Assembly: GCA_045648445.1 (NCBI GenBank)
Contig: JAZRNY010000023.1
Span: 1-64,000, forward strand
From: SIG607 sp045648445
GTDB taxonomy: Bacteria; Bacillota; Clostridia; Oscillospirales; Acutalibacteraceae
Direction: 5' to 3'
Length of the DNA stretch: 64,000 nucleotides
Position 1 is the first letter of the stretch, and the number at the start of each line of letters is the position of its first letter. Shown in pieces: positions 9,428 to 18,862 of this stretch. The notes under the pieces were generated by a model that was not told the DNA's origin, ran no database searches, and was given only the letters and a program-made list of their open reading frames with translations. A program made the position numbers and the translations under genes.

Positions 9428-11440
9428 TTATTCAGCAGCTTCTTCTGCAGGAACTTCTTCTACTGCTTCTTCAGCAGGAGCAGCTTCCTCTTCGGGAAGA
9501 AGAGCGCGGATAGAAAGGCTAACACGCTTTTTCTCATAATCTACAGCAATAATCTTTGCTTCAACTTCCTGACCAACAGTAAGTTCGTCCTGAGGTTTAG
9601 CAACGTGCTTGTTTGCAATTTGAGAAATATGGATAAGACCGTCGATACCGGGGATAATACGTGCGAATGCACCGTAAGTAGTCATGCTAACGATTGTAGC
9701 CTTAACGGTTTCATCTACAGCAAAATTCTTTTCGAAAATTACCCACGGATTTTCTTCTGGCTTTTTAAAGCCTAAGGAAATCTTTTTCTTTTCGGTATCA
9801 ATTGCCTTAACGTAAACTTCGATTTCATCGCCTACGAGAACAACCTCGCTGGGATTCTTAATTCTCTGCCAAGAGAGTTCGGAAATGTGAACCATTCCGT
9901 CAATACCACCGATATCAACGAATGCGCCATAACTGGTTAAGGACTTAACCTTACCTGTAAAGCGTTCGCCAACAGCGATGTTCTCCCAAAGTTCAGCTGC
10001 AGCGGCTTTCTTTTCTTCGCGAAGAACGCTACGGATAGAACCGATTGCTCTTCTGCCTCTGCCTATTTCGATAATACGGAAACGCACCTCTTTACCCTTC
10101 AAATCTTCGATAGGCTCACTTTTAGTAAGGGTTGCCTGAGATGCAGGAATGAAAACACGGATGCCGTTTGCGAAAACGGTAACACCGCCCTTAATGATAT
10201 CTTTAACGACACCGGTAAGAATCTCGCCGCTGTCCTTGGCTGCAACAATATTGTCCCAACCGGCAATAGCATCGAAACGACGCTTAGAGAGCATTACGGT
10301 TCCTTCCTGATCATTTGTGCGCATAATGATAAGATTCATAGTATCGCCAACGCTAACTTCCTTTAAGATGTCAGCATTAGGATCTGCAGAGTATTCCTCT
10401 TTGGTAATGTAGCCGGCAAGACCTCTGCCAATGTCCACCTGAACCTCATTCTCGCTTACTGCAAGAACTGTACCGAGTACCTTCTGGTCTCCGGTTAATG
10501 CGCTGAGGGATGCCTCGAATGCTTCTTCATCAGTCATTTCCTCAAAGCTTTTTTGAACAGCATCTTCTACCTGTTCAACCGATTGTAAATTTTCCGACAT
10601 GGTTTTAATAACCTCCTTAATGATATGCGCCGGCGTAGATGCTCCGGCGACAACCCCGATGTTCTTTTTGTTTTTATACCATTCAGGACGCAATTCCTTA
10701 GAAGTAGAAACCAAATAAGTATGCAAACAGTTGGCTGAGCAAACATCTTTTAACTTTGCTGTGTTTGAACTGTGTCGTCCGCCTACAACAATCATAAGAT
10801 CGCTGACTTTGGACAACTCCTCCGCTTCCTGTTGGCGCATCGCAGTCGCATTACATATTGTATCAAAAATAAAAGCATTTGTATAGCCTTTTTTTAAAAT
10901 TTTTTGACATTTCCCCCAAATTTCTGCATTAAAAGTTGTTTGCGACACAGCAGTAACCTTTTTTTCGGCTAAACTTGGGTTATTTTCAATTATTTTTTCA
11001 AGTTCTTCTTCATTTGAAAAGACATAAACCTCTACATTTTCTGCATTTCCGCAAATTCCAATAACTTCGGAATGTTGCTTATCTCCCGCAACCAAAATAA
11101 CGTGACCGTCTTTTGCGGCGTTTCTTACAATATCGTGAATTTTAGACACAAACGGACAGGTTGCATTTACCACCTTTGCTCCCGTTTGCTCACTTCTTTT
11201 AAAAATTTCCGCAGGAACTCCGTGGGAACGGATAACAAGGGTATCGTTTTCTCCCGCTTCTTCAGGTACGGATATAACCCTAACGCCTTTTTGACTTAGT
11301 TCTTTTACCAGTTCTTCGTTATGTATAATAGGTCCTAACGTGCAAACGCGTTCTCCCTTTTGGCATAGTTCTTCCACCATACTTACGGCTCTGTTTACAC
11401 CAAAACAAAATCCTGCGGTTTTAGCAAGTGTTATATTCAA
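9428..11440 (-). CDS. ispH: IspH fused to ribosomal protein S1 (HMBPP reductase / S1 RNA-binding repeats)
   Basis: A 670-aa natural fusion known from Clostridia. The N-terminal 285 residues or so are IspH, the [4Fe-4S] enzyme making IPP and DMAPP at the end of the MEP pathway: cluster cysteines in AGFCFGVNRAV, ATCPFV and DTICNATA, and substrate-site motifs IIHNEEL and RSHGVP. Four S1 domains follow at about 320-390, 400-470, 490-560 and 575-650, then a Glu/Ala-rich acidic tail. I chose the TTG at 11440: GGGAG precedes it, it overlaps the plsC stop as TTGA, and it gives the usual MNITLAKTAGFCFG start. Confidence 0.94.
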   Translation of the reverse strand: MNITLAKTAGFCFGVNRAVSMVEELCQKGERVCTLGPIIHNEELVKELSQKGVRVISVPEEAGENDTLVIRSHGVPAEIFKRSEQTGAKVVNATCPFVSKIHDIVRNAAKDGHVILVAGDKQHSEVIGICGNAENVEVYVFSNEEELEKIIENNPSLAEKKVTAVSQTTFNAEIWGKCQKILKKGYTNAFIFDTICNATAMRQQEAEELSKVSDLMIVVGGRHSSNTAKLKDVCSANCLHTYLVSTSKELRPEWYKNKKNIGVVAGASTPAHIIKEVIKTMSENLQSVEQVEDAVQKSFEEMTDEEAFEASLSALTGDQKVLGTVLAVSENEVQVDIGRGLAGYITKEEYSADPNADILKEVSVGDTMNLIIMRTNDQEGTVMLSKRRFDAIAGWDNIVAAKDSGEILTGVVKDIIKGGVTVFANGIRVFIPASQATLTKSEPIEDLKGKEVRFRIIEIGRGRRAIGSIRSVLREEKKAAAAELWENIAVGERFTGKVKSLTSYGAFVDIGGIDGMVHISELSWQRIKNPSEVVLVGDEIEVYVKAIDTEKKKISLGFKKPEENPWVIFEKNFAVDETVKATIVSMTTYGAFARIIPGIDGLIHISQIANKHVAKPQDELTVGQEVEAKIIAVDYEKKRVSLSIRALLPEEEAAPAEEAVEEVPAEEAAE

Positions 11441-12042
11441 TGTTTCATCTCCCAAAGTTCTGTGATTTTGTCGGTAATAAGTTCGCTAACCCTTCTTATT
11501 GCAGTTTTGCCCGTATCTTCCCCTGCATATTCGTCATAATAAATAGGGGCGCCAAAACGAAAGGTTGCCTTTTGAAAAAGTTTAACCTTGCCGGTTTGTC
11601 TATAAACTGCGCACGGAAGAATGGGAGCCTTTGTAGCAAGGGCAAGCATAGCCGTACCCGGTTTTGCCTTACGTGGAGCGCACCCATCATCATAACGGGT
11701 TCCCTCGGGAAAAATACCCAGAATTTTGCCCTCAAGCAAAATTTCTTCGGCTCTGTTTATAGCGCCTTTATCTCCCGTTCGGCGGTTAACCGAAAAGGCG
11801 CCGAGTTTTCTAAAAAGGAATCCCAGTATTTTATTTTTAAAAAGTTCGTCCTTGCCCATAAAATAAATTTGACGGGGGCATAAAATACCCATAAACAAAA
11901 TATCGCTTATAGAGGTATGATTACAACAAAGTATAACCGCGCCTTCCTTAGGGATATTATGTACTCCGTATTTTTTTATGCGAAAGAAAATATGGGTAAA
12001 AAACGAGACAATTGCCCTCATTATCCTGTAAAAGAGTGTCAT
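11437..12042 (-). CDS. plsC: 1-acyl-sn-glycerol-3-phosphate acyltransferase
   Basis: Transfers an acyl chain to lysophosphatidic acid to make phosphatidic acid at the membrane. The 201-aa protein has the HX4D catalytic motif NHTSISD (His42, Asp47) and the phosphate-binding FPEGTR near residue 115, with a short hydrophobic N-terminus. It overlaps cmk by four bases and the ispH start by four. The order cmk-plsC-ispH/S1 is widespread in Clostridia. Confidence 0.93.
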   Translation of the reverse strand: MTLFYRIMRAIVSFFTHIFFRIKKYGVHNIPKEGAVILCCNHTSISDILFMGILCPRQIYFMGKDELFKNKILGFLFRKLGAFSVNRRTGDKGAINRAEEILLEGKILGIFPEGTRYDDGCAPRKAKPGTAMLALATKAPILPCAVYRQTGKVKLFQKATFRFGAPIYYDEYAGEDTGKTAIRRVSELITDKITELWEMKH

Positions 12043-12716
12043 TTAACGTTCTCCTTTATTATATTTAAAAGCATATCCATCGATTCTTCAAAATTTTTAT
12101 TTGTAGTGTCGGCAATAATCGAATCTTCAGCAGGTTTTAGCGGCGCAATAGCGCGGTGCGAATCGTTATAATCACGCTGACGCATATCGTCAAGTACCTG
12201 TTCAAAGGTAGAAGTATCTCCCTTTTCTTTCAGTTCTTTAAAACGGCGCATTGCCCTTTCTTCATCACTTGCAGTAAGGAAAATTTTAAGGTCGGCATTG
12301 GGAAGAACCACCGTACCAATATCTCTGCCATCCATAATGCAGTTGTATTTTTTAGCAAAATCTCTTTGCATACCAAGCAGTTTTGCTCTTACTTCTTTTT
12401 TTGCCGAAACTGCAGAAGCCATCATCGAAGCAACGGGAGTTCTTATTTCTTCGCTAACGTCGGTTTCCCCTAAAAACACATGCTGAACACCGTTTATAAA
12501 ACGAATGTCAACAATAATAGTTTCAAGTTCTTTCTCTATATCGCAATTTAAAGAGGTATCGTAACCCTTTTTAGAAAAAGCAAGACCGATAGCGCGGTAA
12601 AGTGCGCCTGTATCCACATAAATATAATCAAGTTTTTTTGCAAGTGCCTTTGCAAGCGAACTTTTTCCTGCACCTGCAGGTCCGTCAATGGCTATTGCTA
12701 TAGTTTTTGTACCCAT
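12039..12716 (-). CDS. cmk: Cytidylate kinase
   Basis: Phosphorylates CMP and dCMP. The 225-aa protein has P-loop GPAGAGKSS at residues 12-20, the dCMP-specific region DVRFINGVQHVFLG and the family motif MDGRDIGTVVLPNAD near 128. Full length. It starts 12 bases after the BaiN-like flavoprotein gene and overlaps plsC by four. Confidence 0.95.
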   Translation of the reverse strand: MGTKTIAIAIDGPAGAGKSSLAKALAKKLDYIYVDTGALYRAIGLAFSKKGYDTSLNCDIEKELETIIVDIRFINGVQHVFLGETDVSEEIRTPVASMMASAVSAKKEVRAKLLGMQRDFAKKYNCIMDGRDIGTVVLPNADLKIFLTASDEERAMRRFKELKEKGDTSTFEQVLDDMRQRDYNDSHRAIAPLKPAEDSIIADTTNKNFEESMDMLLNIIKENVK

Positions 12717-12728
12717 ATTTATACTTCC

Positions 12729-13952
12729 TTATATTTTATTTCCGGCAAGATAGCCTGTTGAAAATGCAATTTGTAAATTAAAACCGCCCGTATAAGCATC
12801 TACGTCAATTATTTCACCCGCAAAATAAAGGCCTTCTATTAGTTTAGACTCCATTGTTGCGCTGTTTATTTCCTTAACGTTTATACCGCCCGAAGTAATT
12901 ACCGCTTCCTCTACGGGACGAAGGCAATCCACCGTCATTTTAAGCCCTTTTAAAAGATTAACGAACTCCATTCGTTGTTCCTTGCTTATTTGGTTAACCT
13001 TTGTTTCGGCAGGAATAGAACTGAGTCCCACAACGATTGGAATAAGCATACGGGGAAGCAAATTATCAAGAGAATTTCTGAAATTTTTATTTGCATTTTC
13101 TGAAAAATCCCTTAAAATGCGTTTGTCCAATTGAGAAGTATCCATACCGGGTTTTAGGTCAACCTCGCATATGTACTGAGTTTTATCTATATCCTTTAAA
13201 TGCGCCGATGCGCTAAGCGCCAATGGTCCGCTTATTCCGAAATGGGTAAACATCATTTCGCCAAGTTCACTAAAAATCGGTTTTTTCTTATTTGTATCGT
13301 AAACCGTAAGTGTCACGTTTTTAAGGGATAATCCCATTAGTTTTGAAACGTACCCCTCTTTTATACAAATAGGTACAAGGGATGCCCTCAACGGTGTTAC
13401 GGTATGTCCTAATTTTTCGGCTATTTTGTATCCGTCACCCGTTGAACCCGTAAGAGGATAGGAAAGACCGCCTGTAGCAAGTATAACCTTTTCGGCTAAA
13501 AGGGTTTCTCCATCTTCGAGTTTTACCCCCGTAACCAAAAAATCGTCCTTGGTTATTTCGGTTACTCTGCCCGTTTTAAAGGTTACCCCACTTTTTTTAG
13601 CCGCAAAAACAAGAGCATCTGCAATATCCATTGCCTTATCGGACACGGGAAAAACGCGGTTTCCTCTTTCGGTTTTAAGGGGAACCTTATGGTTTTCGAA
13701 AAACTCCATAGTATCTTTGCTTTCAAAGGCGTTAAAGGCAGAATATAAAAATCTTCCGTTTGCCGTAACGTTTTTCATAAGTTCTTCTATGCTGCAATTA
13801 TTGGTAACGTTGCATCTACCCTTGCCTGTTACAAGAATTTTTCTTGCAGGGCGAGGATTTTTTTCTATTACCAATACTTCGTGTCCGTTATTTGCCGCGC
13901 TGTAAGCCGCCATAAGTCCTGAGGCGCCACCGCCGATTACAATTACTTTCAA
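12729..13952 (-). CDS. HI0933/BaiN-family FAD-binding flavoprotein
   Basis: A 407-aa NAD(P)/FAD-dependent oxidoreductase-like protein. The N-terminal dinucleotide motif is VIGGGASGLMAAYSA (residues 4-18). GKGRCNVTN near 43, GGLSYPLTGSTGDGY near 165 and the C-terminal GGFNLQIAFSTGYLAG are hallmarks of the family. Some members are annotated as BaiN or YtfP; the physiological substrate of most is unknown. It lies in the cmk operon with a 12-base gap to cmk. Confidence 0.88.
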   Translation of the reverse strand: MKVIVIGGGASGLMAAYSAANNGHEVLVIEKNPRPARKILVTGKGRCNVTNNCSIEELMKNVTANGRFLYSAFNAFESKDTMEFFENHKVPLKTERGNRVFPVSDKAMDIADALVFAAKKSGVTFKTGRVTEITKDDFLVTGVKLEDGETLLAEKVILATGGLSYPLTGSTGDGYKIAEKLGHTVTPLRASLVPICIKEGYVSKLMGLSLKNVTLTVYDTNKKKPIFSELGEMMFTHFGISGPLALSASAHLKDIDKTQYICEVDLKPGMDTSQLDKRILRDFSENANKNFRNSLDNLLPRMLIPIVVGLSSIPAETKVNQISKEQRMEFVNLLKGLKMTVDCLRPVEEAVITSGGINVKEINSATMESKLIEGLYFAGEIIDVDAYTGGFNLQIAFSTGYLAGNKI

Positions 13953-13965
13953 ACCTTTTCCCCAC

Positions 13966-14499
13966 TTAAAATTTAAGTATTTTTTTCACTTTGTCGTGAA
14001 GTCTTACCATATAGGTAACGCATAGTTTAGAAATACACATATCATAAAGAATAAATGCAATATTGCCTAATACGTAAAGAATTAAAATTGAATATTTTCC
14101 GAAATCTCCCAGTCCCTCAAGTTCTATCATTAGAACTTTTGCCAAAACAGCGTAAATTATTGTAACGGCGCCGTTAAAGGAAACAAATTTCAACAAATAT
14201 TCAACAAAACGGAATTTTACTTTTTCAAATAGCGCTTTAATTATGGGATAAAAGCCAAAAAAACATAAGTACATAAGTTTTGCTTCCGGTTCAGCCAAAA
14301 CAGCAACCAAAAAAGAGGATACCACATAGGTTGCAAATGCATAACCCTTTCCCGATTCCACTAAAGGAATTATAATAAACGCTCCTGCTACGGCAGGTAC
14401 CGCATAGGTCAAAAAAGGAAAATACGAACAAAGCATAACCGCCGCAATAAGCGCCGCAGTTATTGCGCTTAAAGTTAAATTAGCAGTTTGTTTTTTCAT
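13966..14499 (-). CDS. Conserved integral membrane protein, ECF S-component-like
   Basis: A 177-aa protein with about five hydrophobic segments, starting with a short basic N-terminus (MKKQTANLTLSAITAALIAA), a pattern seen in ECF-transporter substrate-binding subunits and related families. No ligand motif is recognised and no EcfA or EcfT gene is nearby, so function is open. It begins one base after the J-domain gene and precedes the flavoprotein gene by 13 bases. Confidence 0.7.
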   Translation of the reverse strand: MKKQTANLTLSAITAALIAAVMLCSYFPFLTYAVPAVAGAFIIIPLVESGKGYAFATYVVSSFLVAVLAEPEAKLMYLCFFGFYPIIKALFEKVKFRFVEYLLKFVSFNGAVTIIYAVLAKVLMIELEGLGDFGKYSILILYVLGNIAFILYDMCISKLCVTYMVRLHDKVKKILKF

Positions 14500-14500
14500 A

Positions 14501-15103
14501 CTAACAACATCCTATAAGGTCGCCGCCCATACATTCGCAACAACAGTCGGCGCAAATAAGTCCCTGACAGCAATCACAGGCATCGCATCCGCCCATATTA
14601 CCACTTGTTCTATAAGGGTTACCGCCAAAACCGCCTCTGGTTTTGCGCTGAATATTGCTGAATGCCTGAGCATATTCGGGATTACTCGGATCCATTCTGC
14701 AAGCAGTAGCAAAGGCTGAATAGGCTGTATCGTATCTACCGCGTCTAAACTGTACCATACCGCTTAAAAAATACCATTCAGCATTTCTTTTATTTAGCGG
14801 TACTCCGTCAAGCACTATCATAGCCTGATCTATTTGACCTTTATTTATTAAATCGCGTACGTCTTTAAAATCGCTTGGCGCAGTATAAGAGTTCGAACCG
14901 CCCGAAGAATTATTTCGACGCTGACTTACAATAGTGTCATAGGCCTCGTTTATTTCCTTCATTTTTTCTGCCGCAAGGTCACTTAAAGGATTATCAACGT
15001 AATTATCGGGATGATATTTTCTGGCAAGTTCCTTGTACGCCTTTTTTATTTCTTCTTCTGATGCGTCTTTTCCAACGCCTAAAATGGAATACGGATCGTT
15101 CAT
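14501..15103 (-). CDS. J-domain protein with cysteine-rich C-terminal tail
   Basis: A 200-aa DnaJ-like co-chaperone. The J domain occupies residues 3-62 with the HPD motif at 31-33. Residues 85-160 look like TPR-type helices (AEWYFLSGMVQFRRGRYDTA). The last 30 residues contain 11 cysteines, including CCC and a terminal CC. That tail is unlike classical DnaJ zinc fingers (CxxCxGxG) and may bind metal. It overlaps the DUF5685 gene by four bases, so the two proteins are probably made together and may interact. Confidence 0.85.
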   Translation of the reverse strand: MNDPYSILGVGKDASEEEIKKAYKELARKYHPDNYVDNPLSDLAAEKMKEINEAYDTIVSQRRNNSSGGSNSYTAPSDFKDVRDLINKGQIDQAMIVLDGVPLNKRNAEWYFLSGMVQFRRGRYDTAYSAFATACRMDPSNPEYAQAFSNIQRKTRGGFGGNPYRTSGNMGGCDACDCCQGLICADCCCECMGGDLIGCC

Positions 15104-15945
15104 TTGTTTTTCTCCAGTCTGTTTATTTCGCTGAGCATCGTATCTTCAAGCCCTACGTAAATTATATTACCTAAAATATTTTTAAATCGCTTTATATTTA
15201 AAAGTTCAAAAGTATTTTTTGCTTCGTTTATAACTATATAAAGTTGCGCTTTAATTTTATTGGTCGCCTCATTAGGTTCTAAATTACTAATCGGATTAAA
15301 GGCGCCTTTTTTAATATCGCGACTTCTATCCGCAAGGCAATCGAGCAAATATATGTATCTGCCCATAAGTCTGCCCAAAAAAGCAAGAACTTTTTTATCG
15401 TTTTCTTCCTTTGCGCAAAGAGGCAAAAGTTTTGACAGCATTATACTGCTGGGTTCGGCGGCATCGTCAAGACTTGCGTTTTTAATACTTTCTGCTTTTT
15501 CTTGATTTAAAAAGTATTCGTTTGAAATAGCGTCTATATCAGGAAAAGACTTTTTTGCCTTTTTGTAAGAAAGATTAAAAAGCGATTTTTTTAATATTGC
15601 CAAAAGTTTTTTAAATCCTTTTTCGTCCTTTAAATCGTCTTTAATTTTATAATAACCTAAAATAATAAGGGCTGCCGCCGATACTGCAAAATGCTCGTCA
15701 TTTATACAGTAGGTGCATTTTTTAAAAGGATTAAAGGTGCACTTTTTACAATGCGTTCCACAAAACTCGTCAGCAAGAGCAAGTTCGGTTAGCGCAGTAA
15801 AAGTAAAATCGTAACTTAAAGCGAAACGTGAAAAAATTCCGTAATCTTTACCAAGCCTTTTGCAAAGACTGCAATAAACAGCCTTGTACATTTCGTATTC
15901 TTTTATTTTAAGTTCAGGTTTAGAAACACGAATATAACCGAACAA
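15100..15945 (-). CDS. DUF5685 family protein
   Basis: A 281-aa conserved clostridial protein of unknown function. The N-terminus has a cysteine set in YCSLCKRLG (about 27-35) and CGTHCKKCTFNPFKKCTYC (about 62-80); the rest is mainly helical with many Lys residues. It is the first gene of a seven-gene leftward operon ending at the ispH-S1 terminator, and its stop overlaps the J-domain gene start. A shared metal- or Fe-S-related role with the Cys-rich J-protein is inference only. Confidence 0.8.
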   Translation of the reverse strand: MFGYIRVSKPELKIKEYEMYKAVYCSLCKRLGKDYGIFSRFALSYDFTFTALTELALADEFCGTHCKKCTFNPFKKCTYCINDEHFAVSAAALIILGYYKIKDDLKDEKGFKKLLAILKKSLFNLSYKKAKKSFPDIDAISNEYFLNQEKAESIKNASLDDAAEPSSIMLSKLLPLCAKEENDKKVLAFLGRLMGRYIYLLDCLADRSRDIKKGAFNPISNLEPNEATNKIKAQLYIVINEAKNTFELLNIKRFKNILGNIIYVGLEDTMLSEINRLEKNK

Positions 15946-16007
15946 GTTCTCACCCCTTTTCCTTATTTTAGCAGATTAATTTTGCCTTTTAGTTAAATTT
16001 GTGTAAA

Positions 16008-18833
16008 TTAAAGCATTTTTTTAAGATATTTACCTGTAAAAGACGCTTTATTTTCGCTGACCGCTTCGGGAGTTCCGGCAGCCACTACTTTTCCGCCGCC
16101 AATTCCGCCCTCAGGGCCTAAATCTATAATATAATCTGCAGTTTTAATAACGTCCAAATTATGCTCGATAACAAGTACGGTATTACCTATATCAACAAGT
16201 TTTGTAAGCACTTCTAACAAACGGTGAACGTCTGCCGTGTGAAGTCCCGTTGTAGGCTCGTCTAGAATATAAATGGTTTTTCCCGTACTGCGTTTTGCAA
16301 GTTCGGTAGCAAGTTTAACGCGTTGCGCTTCACCGCCCGAAAGGGTTGTAGCAGGTTGACCAAGTTTAACGTAACCAAGTCCCACTTCATATAGTGTTTT
16401 GATTTTTCGGTAAATTTTCGGAATACTTTCAAAAAAGTTCATTGCTTCCTCTACCGTCATTTCAAGCACTTCGTAAATATTTTTGCCCTTATATTTTACC
16501 GACAGTGTTTCTTCGTTATAACGGGTTCCTGAGCAAACTTCACAAGGCACGTAAACGTCGGGCAAAAACTGCATTTCTATCTTTATGATACCGTCACCCT
16601 GACAGGCTTCACATCTTCCGCCCTTAACGTTAAAGGAAAACCTTCCGGGTGCAAAGCCCTTCATTTTTGCATCCTTGGTAACGGCGAACAAATCACGTAT
16701 ATCGTTAAATACACCCGTATAGGTTGCAGGGTTTGAACGTGGGGTTCTGCCTATGGGAGATTGGTCGATATCAATAACCTTATCTAAATTTTCAAGTCCG
16801 TCAACACCTGAATATTTACCAGGTATCATTTTGGCTTTATTAAGTTTTGTGGCAAGAAGTTTATAAATAACGTCGTTTACAAGGGATGATTTACCCGAAC
16901 CCGAAACACCCGTTACACAGGTAAAGGTGCCAAGGGGTATTTTTGCCGTAATATTCTTAAGATTATTTTCAGCCGCGCCCTTAACGGTCAAGAAATTGCC
17001 GTTGCCTTTTCGGCGAACCTTGGGAACGGGAATGGTTTTTCTTCCCGTAAGATAATCGCTTGTAATAGAATTTTCGCATTTATAAAGCCCCTCAAGGTCA
17101 CCCGAATAGATAACCTCGCCACCGTGAATACCTGCGCCGGGGCCTATATCAACGATATAATCAGCCTCACGCATTGTATCCTCATCATGTTCAACGACGA
17201 TAAGAGTATTTCCCAAATCACGAAGACGTTTAAGGGCTTCAATAAGTCGGTCGTTATCCCTTTGGTGAAGACCGATACTTGGCTCGTCAAGAATATAAAG
17301 AACGCCCGTCAGTCCCGAACCTATCTGGGTTGCAAGTCTTATTCTCTGACTTTCTCCACCCGAAAGGGTACCCGAAGAACGCGCCAAGTCAAGATAACTG
17401 AGTCCCACACCGTTAAGAAATGAAAGTCGCTCCTTTATCTCCTTTAAAATGGGACGGGCTATAGTTTCATTTTGTTTTGAAAAAGTAAGGGTATCAAGGA
17501 AAGAAAGTTCCTCAGTAATAGGCATTTTTGAAAATTCTTCTATATTTTTTCCGCCTACCGTAACAGCCAAAGGCTCCGGCTTTAAACGTGCGCCGTTACA
17601 AACGGGGCATATGCTTTCACTCATATAGCCCTCTATTTCATTTTTCGTATAGTCGGAATCGCTTTCCTTATATCTTCTTTCAAGATTATTAACAACACCC
17701 TCAAAGACGGATTTATATATTCCTCCGCCCCATTCGGGAAGTTTTATAAAATCAATAATTTCGCCCTTTGTTCCGTAAAAGATTATATCCTTAACTTCAT
17801 CTGAAAGTTCCTTAAAAGGAACGTCAAGAGAAAAACCGTAATGACGGGAAAGTCCTTCAAAATACATTCTGGCAAAACTGCCTCTAAAACTTCCCTTTAT
17901 ATTCCAACCCGAGCAACGAAAAGCGCCTTCGTTGATGCTTAAATCCTCCTCCACCAAAAGAGATGGATTAACCTTTAAAAACTTTCCGATACCGCTACAG
18001 GCAGGACATGCGCCTAAGGGATTATTAAATGAAAATAGAGTTGGTGTCAGTTCGGGCAGACTTACTCCGTGTTCGTCACAGGCATAGTTTTGAGAAAAAT
18101 GCAGTTCTTCACCGCCGATAACGTCGATATAAACTATTCCGTTTGCCGCCTTTGCCGCAGTTTCAATACTGTCGTTAAGTCTGCTTTTAACGTCCTCTTT
18201 TATAACAAGACGGTCTATAATAATTTCAATATGATGTTTTATATTTTTATCAAGGGTAATTTCTTCGCTTAAATCATAAATACTACCGTCAATTCGCACC
18301 CTTACAAAACCCGATTTTTTTGCGGCATCGAGTTCTTTTTCGTGTCTGCCCTTTCTGCCTCTTACAGTTGGGGCGAGTACCTGAATTTTGGTACCCTCGG
18401 GAAGCGTCATAACCTTTTTAACTATCTGGTCGGTGGTCTGCTGACTTATTTCCTTTTTACAAATCGGACAGTGAGGCACACCCGTACGGGCATATAAAAG
18501 TCTTAAATAATCGTGAATTTCGGTAACCGTTCCAACTGTAGAACGGGGATTTTTAGAGGTAGTTTTTTGGTCAATAGAAATTGCAGGTGAAAGTCCCTCA
18601 ATGTAATCAACGTCGGGCTTGTCCATCTGACCCAAAAACATTCTGGCATAGGAAGACAAGGACTCAACGTATCTTCGTTGTCCTTCCGCATAAATGGTGT
18701 CAAAAGCAAGAGACGATTTTCCCGAACCCGAAAGTCCGGTGAAAACTATAAGTTTATCCCTTGGTATTTCAACGTCTAAACTTTTAAGATTGTGGGTCCT
18801 TGCCCCTTTTACAATAAGTTTTTCTAAAGCCAT
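16008..18833 (-). CDS. uvrA: Excinuclease ABC subunit UvrA
   Basis: Damage-recognition ATPase of nucleotide excision repair, 941 aa. It has two ABC modules: Walker A GLSGSGKSS (33-41) and GVSGSGKSS (about 640), with signatures LSGGESQRIRLA and LSGGEAQRVKLA. Zinc-binding cysteines are visible in CPICKKEIS, CPACSGIGK and CEACQGDG with CEVCSGTRYN. It starts 29 bases after uvrB and is presumably co-transcribed with it. Confidence 0.98.
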   Translation of the reverse strand: MALEKLIVKGARTHNLKSLDVEIPRDKLIVFTGLSGSGKSSLAFDTIYAEGQRRYVESLSSYARMFLGQMDKPDVDYIEGLSPAISIDQKTTSKNPRSTVGTVTEIHDYLRLLYARTGVPHCPICKKEISQQTTDQIVKKVMTLPEGTKIQVLAPTVRGRKGRHEKELDAAKKSGFVRVRIDGSIYDLSEEITLDKNIKHHIEIIIDRLVIKEDVKSRLNDSIETAAKAANGIVYIDVIGGEELHFSQNYACDEHGVSLPELTPTLFSFNNPLGACPACSGIGKFLKVNPSLLVEEDLSINEGAFRCSGWNIKGSFRGSFARMYFEGLSRHYGFSLDVPFKELSDEVKDIIFYGTKGEIIDFIKLPEWGGGIYKSVFEGVVNNLERRYKESDSDYTKNEIEGYMSESICPVCNGARLKPEPLAVTVGGKNIEEFSKMPITEELSFLDTLTFSKQNETIARPILKEIKERLSFLNGVGLSYLDLARSSGTLSGGESQRIRLATQIGSGLTGVLYILDEPSIGLHQRDNDRLIEALKRLRDLGNTLIVVEHDEDTMREADYIVDIGPGAGIHGGEVIYSGDLEGLYKCENSITSDYLTGRKTIPVPKVRRKGNGNFLTVKGAAENNLKNITAKIPLGTFTCVTGVSGSGKSSLVNDVIYKLLATKLNKAKMIPGKYSGVDGLENLDKVIDIDQSPIGRTPRSNPATYTGVFNDIRDLFAVTKDAKMKGFAPGRFSFNVKGGRCEACQGDGIIKIEMQFLPDVYVPCEVCSGTRYNEETLSVKYKGKNIYEVLEMTVEEAMNFFESIPKIYRKIKTLYEVGLGYVKLGQPATTLSGGEAQRVKLATELAKRSTGKTIYILDEPTTGLHTADVHRLLEVLTKLVDIGNTVLVIEHNLDVIKTADYIIDLGPEGGIGGGKVVAAGTPEAVSENKASFTGKYLKKML

Positions 18834-18862
18834 ATTTTACCTTCTTTTAAAAGTTGGTTATA

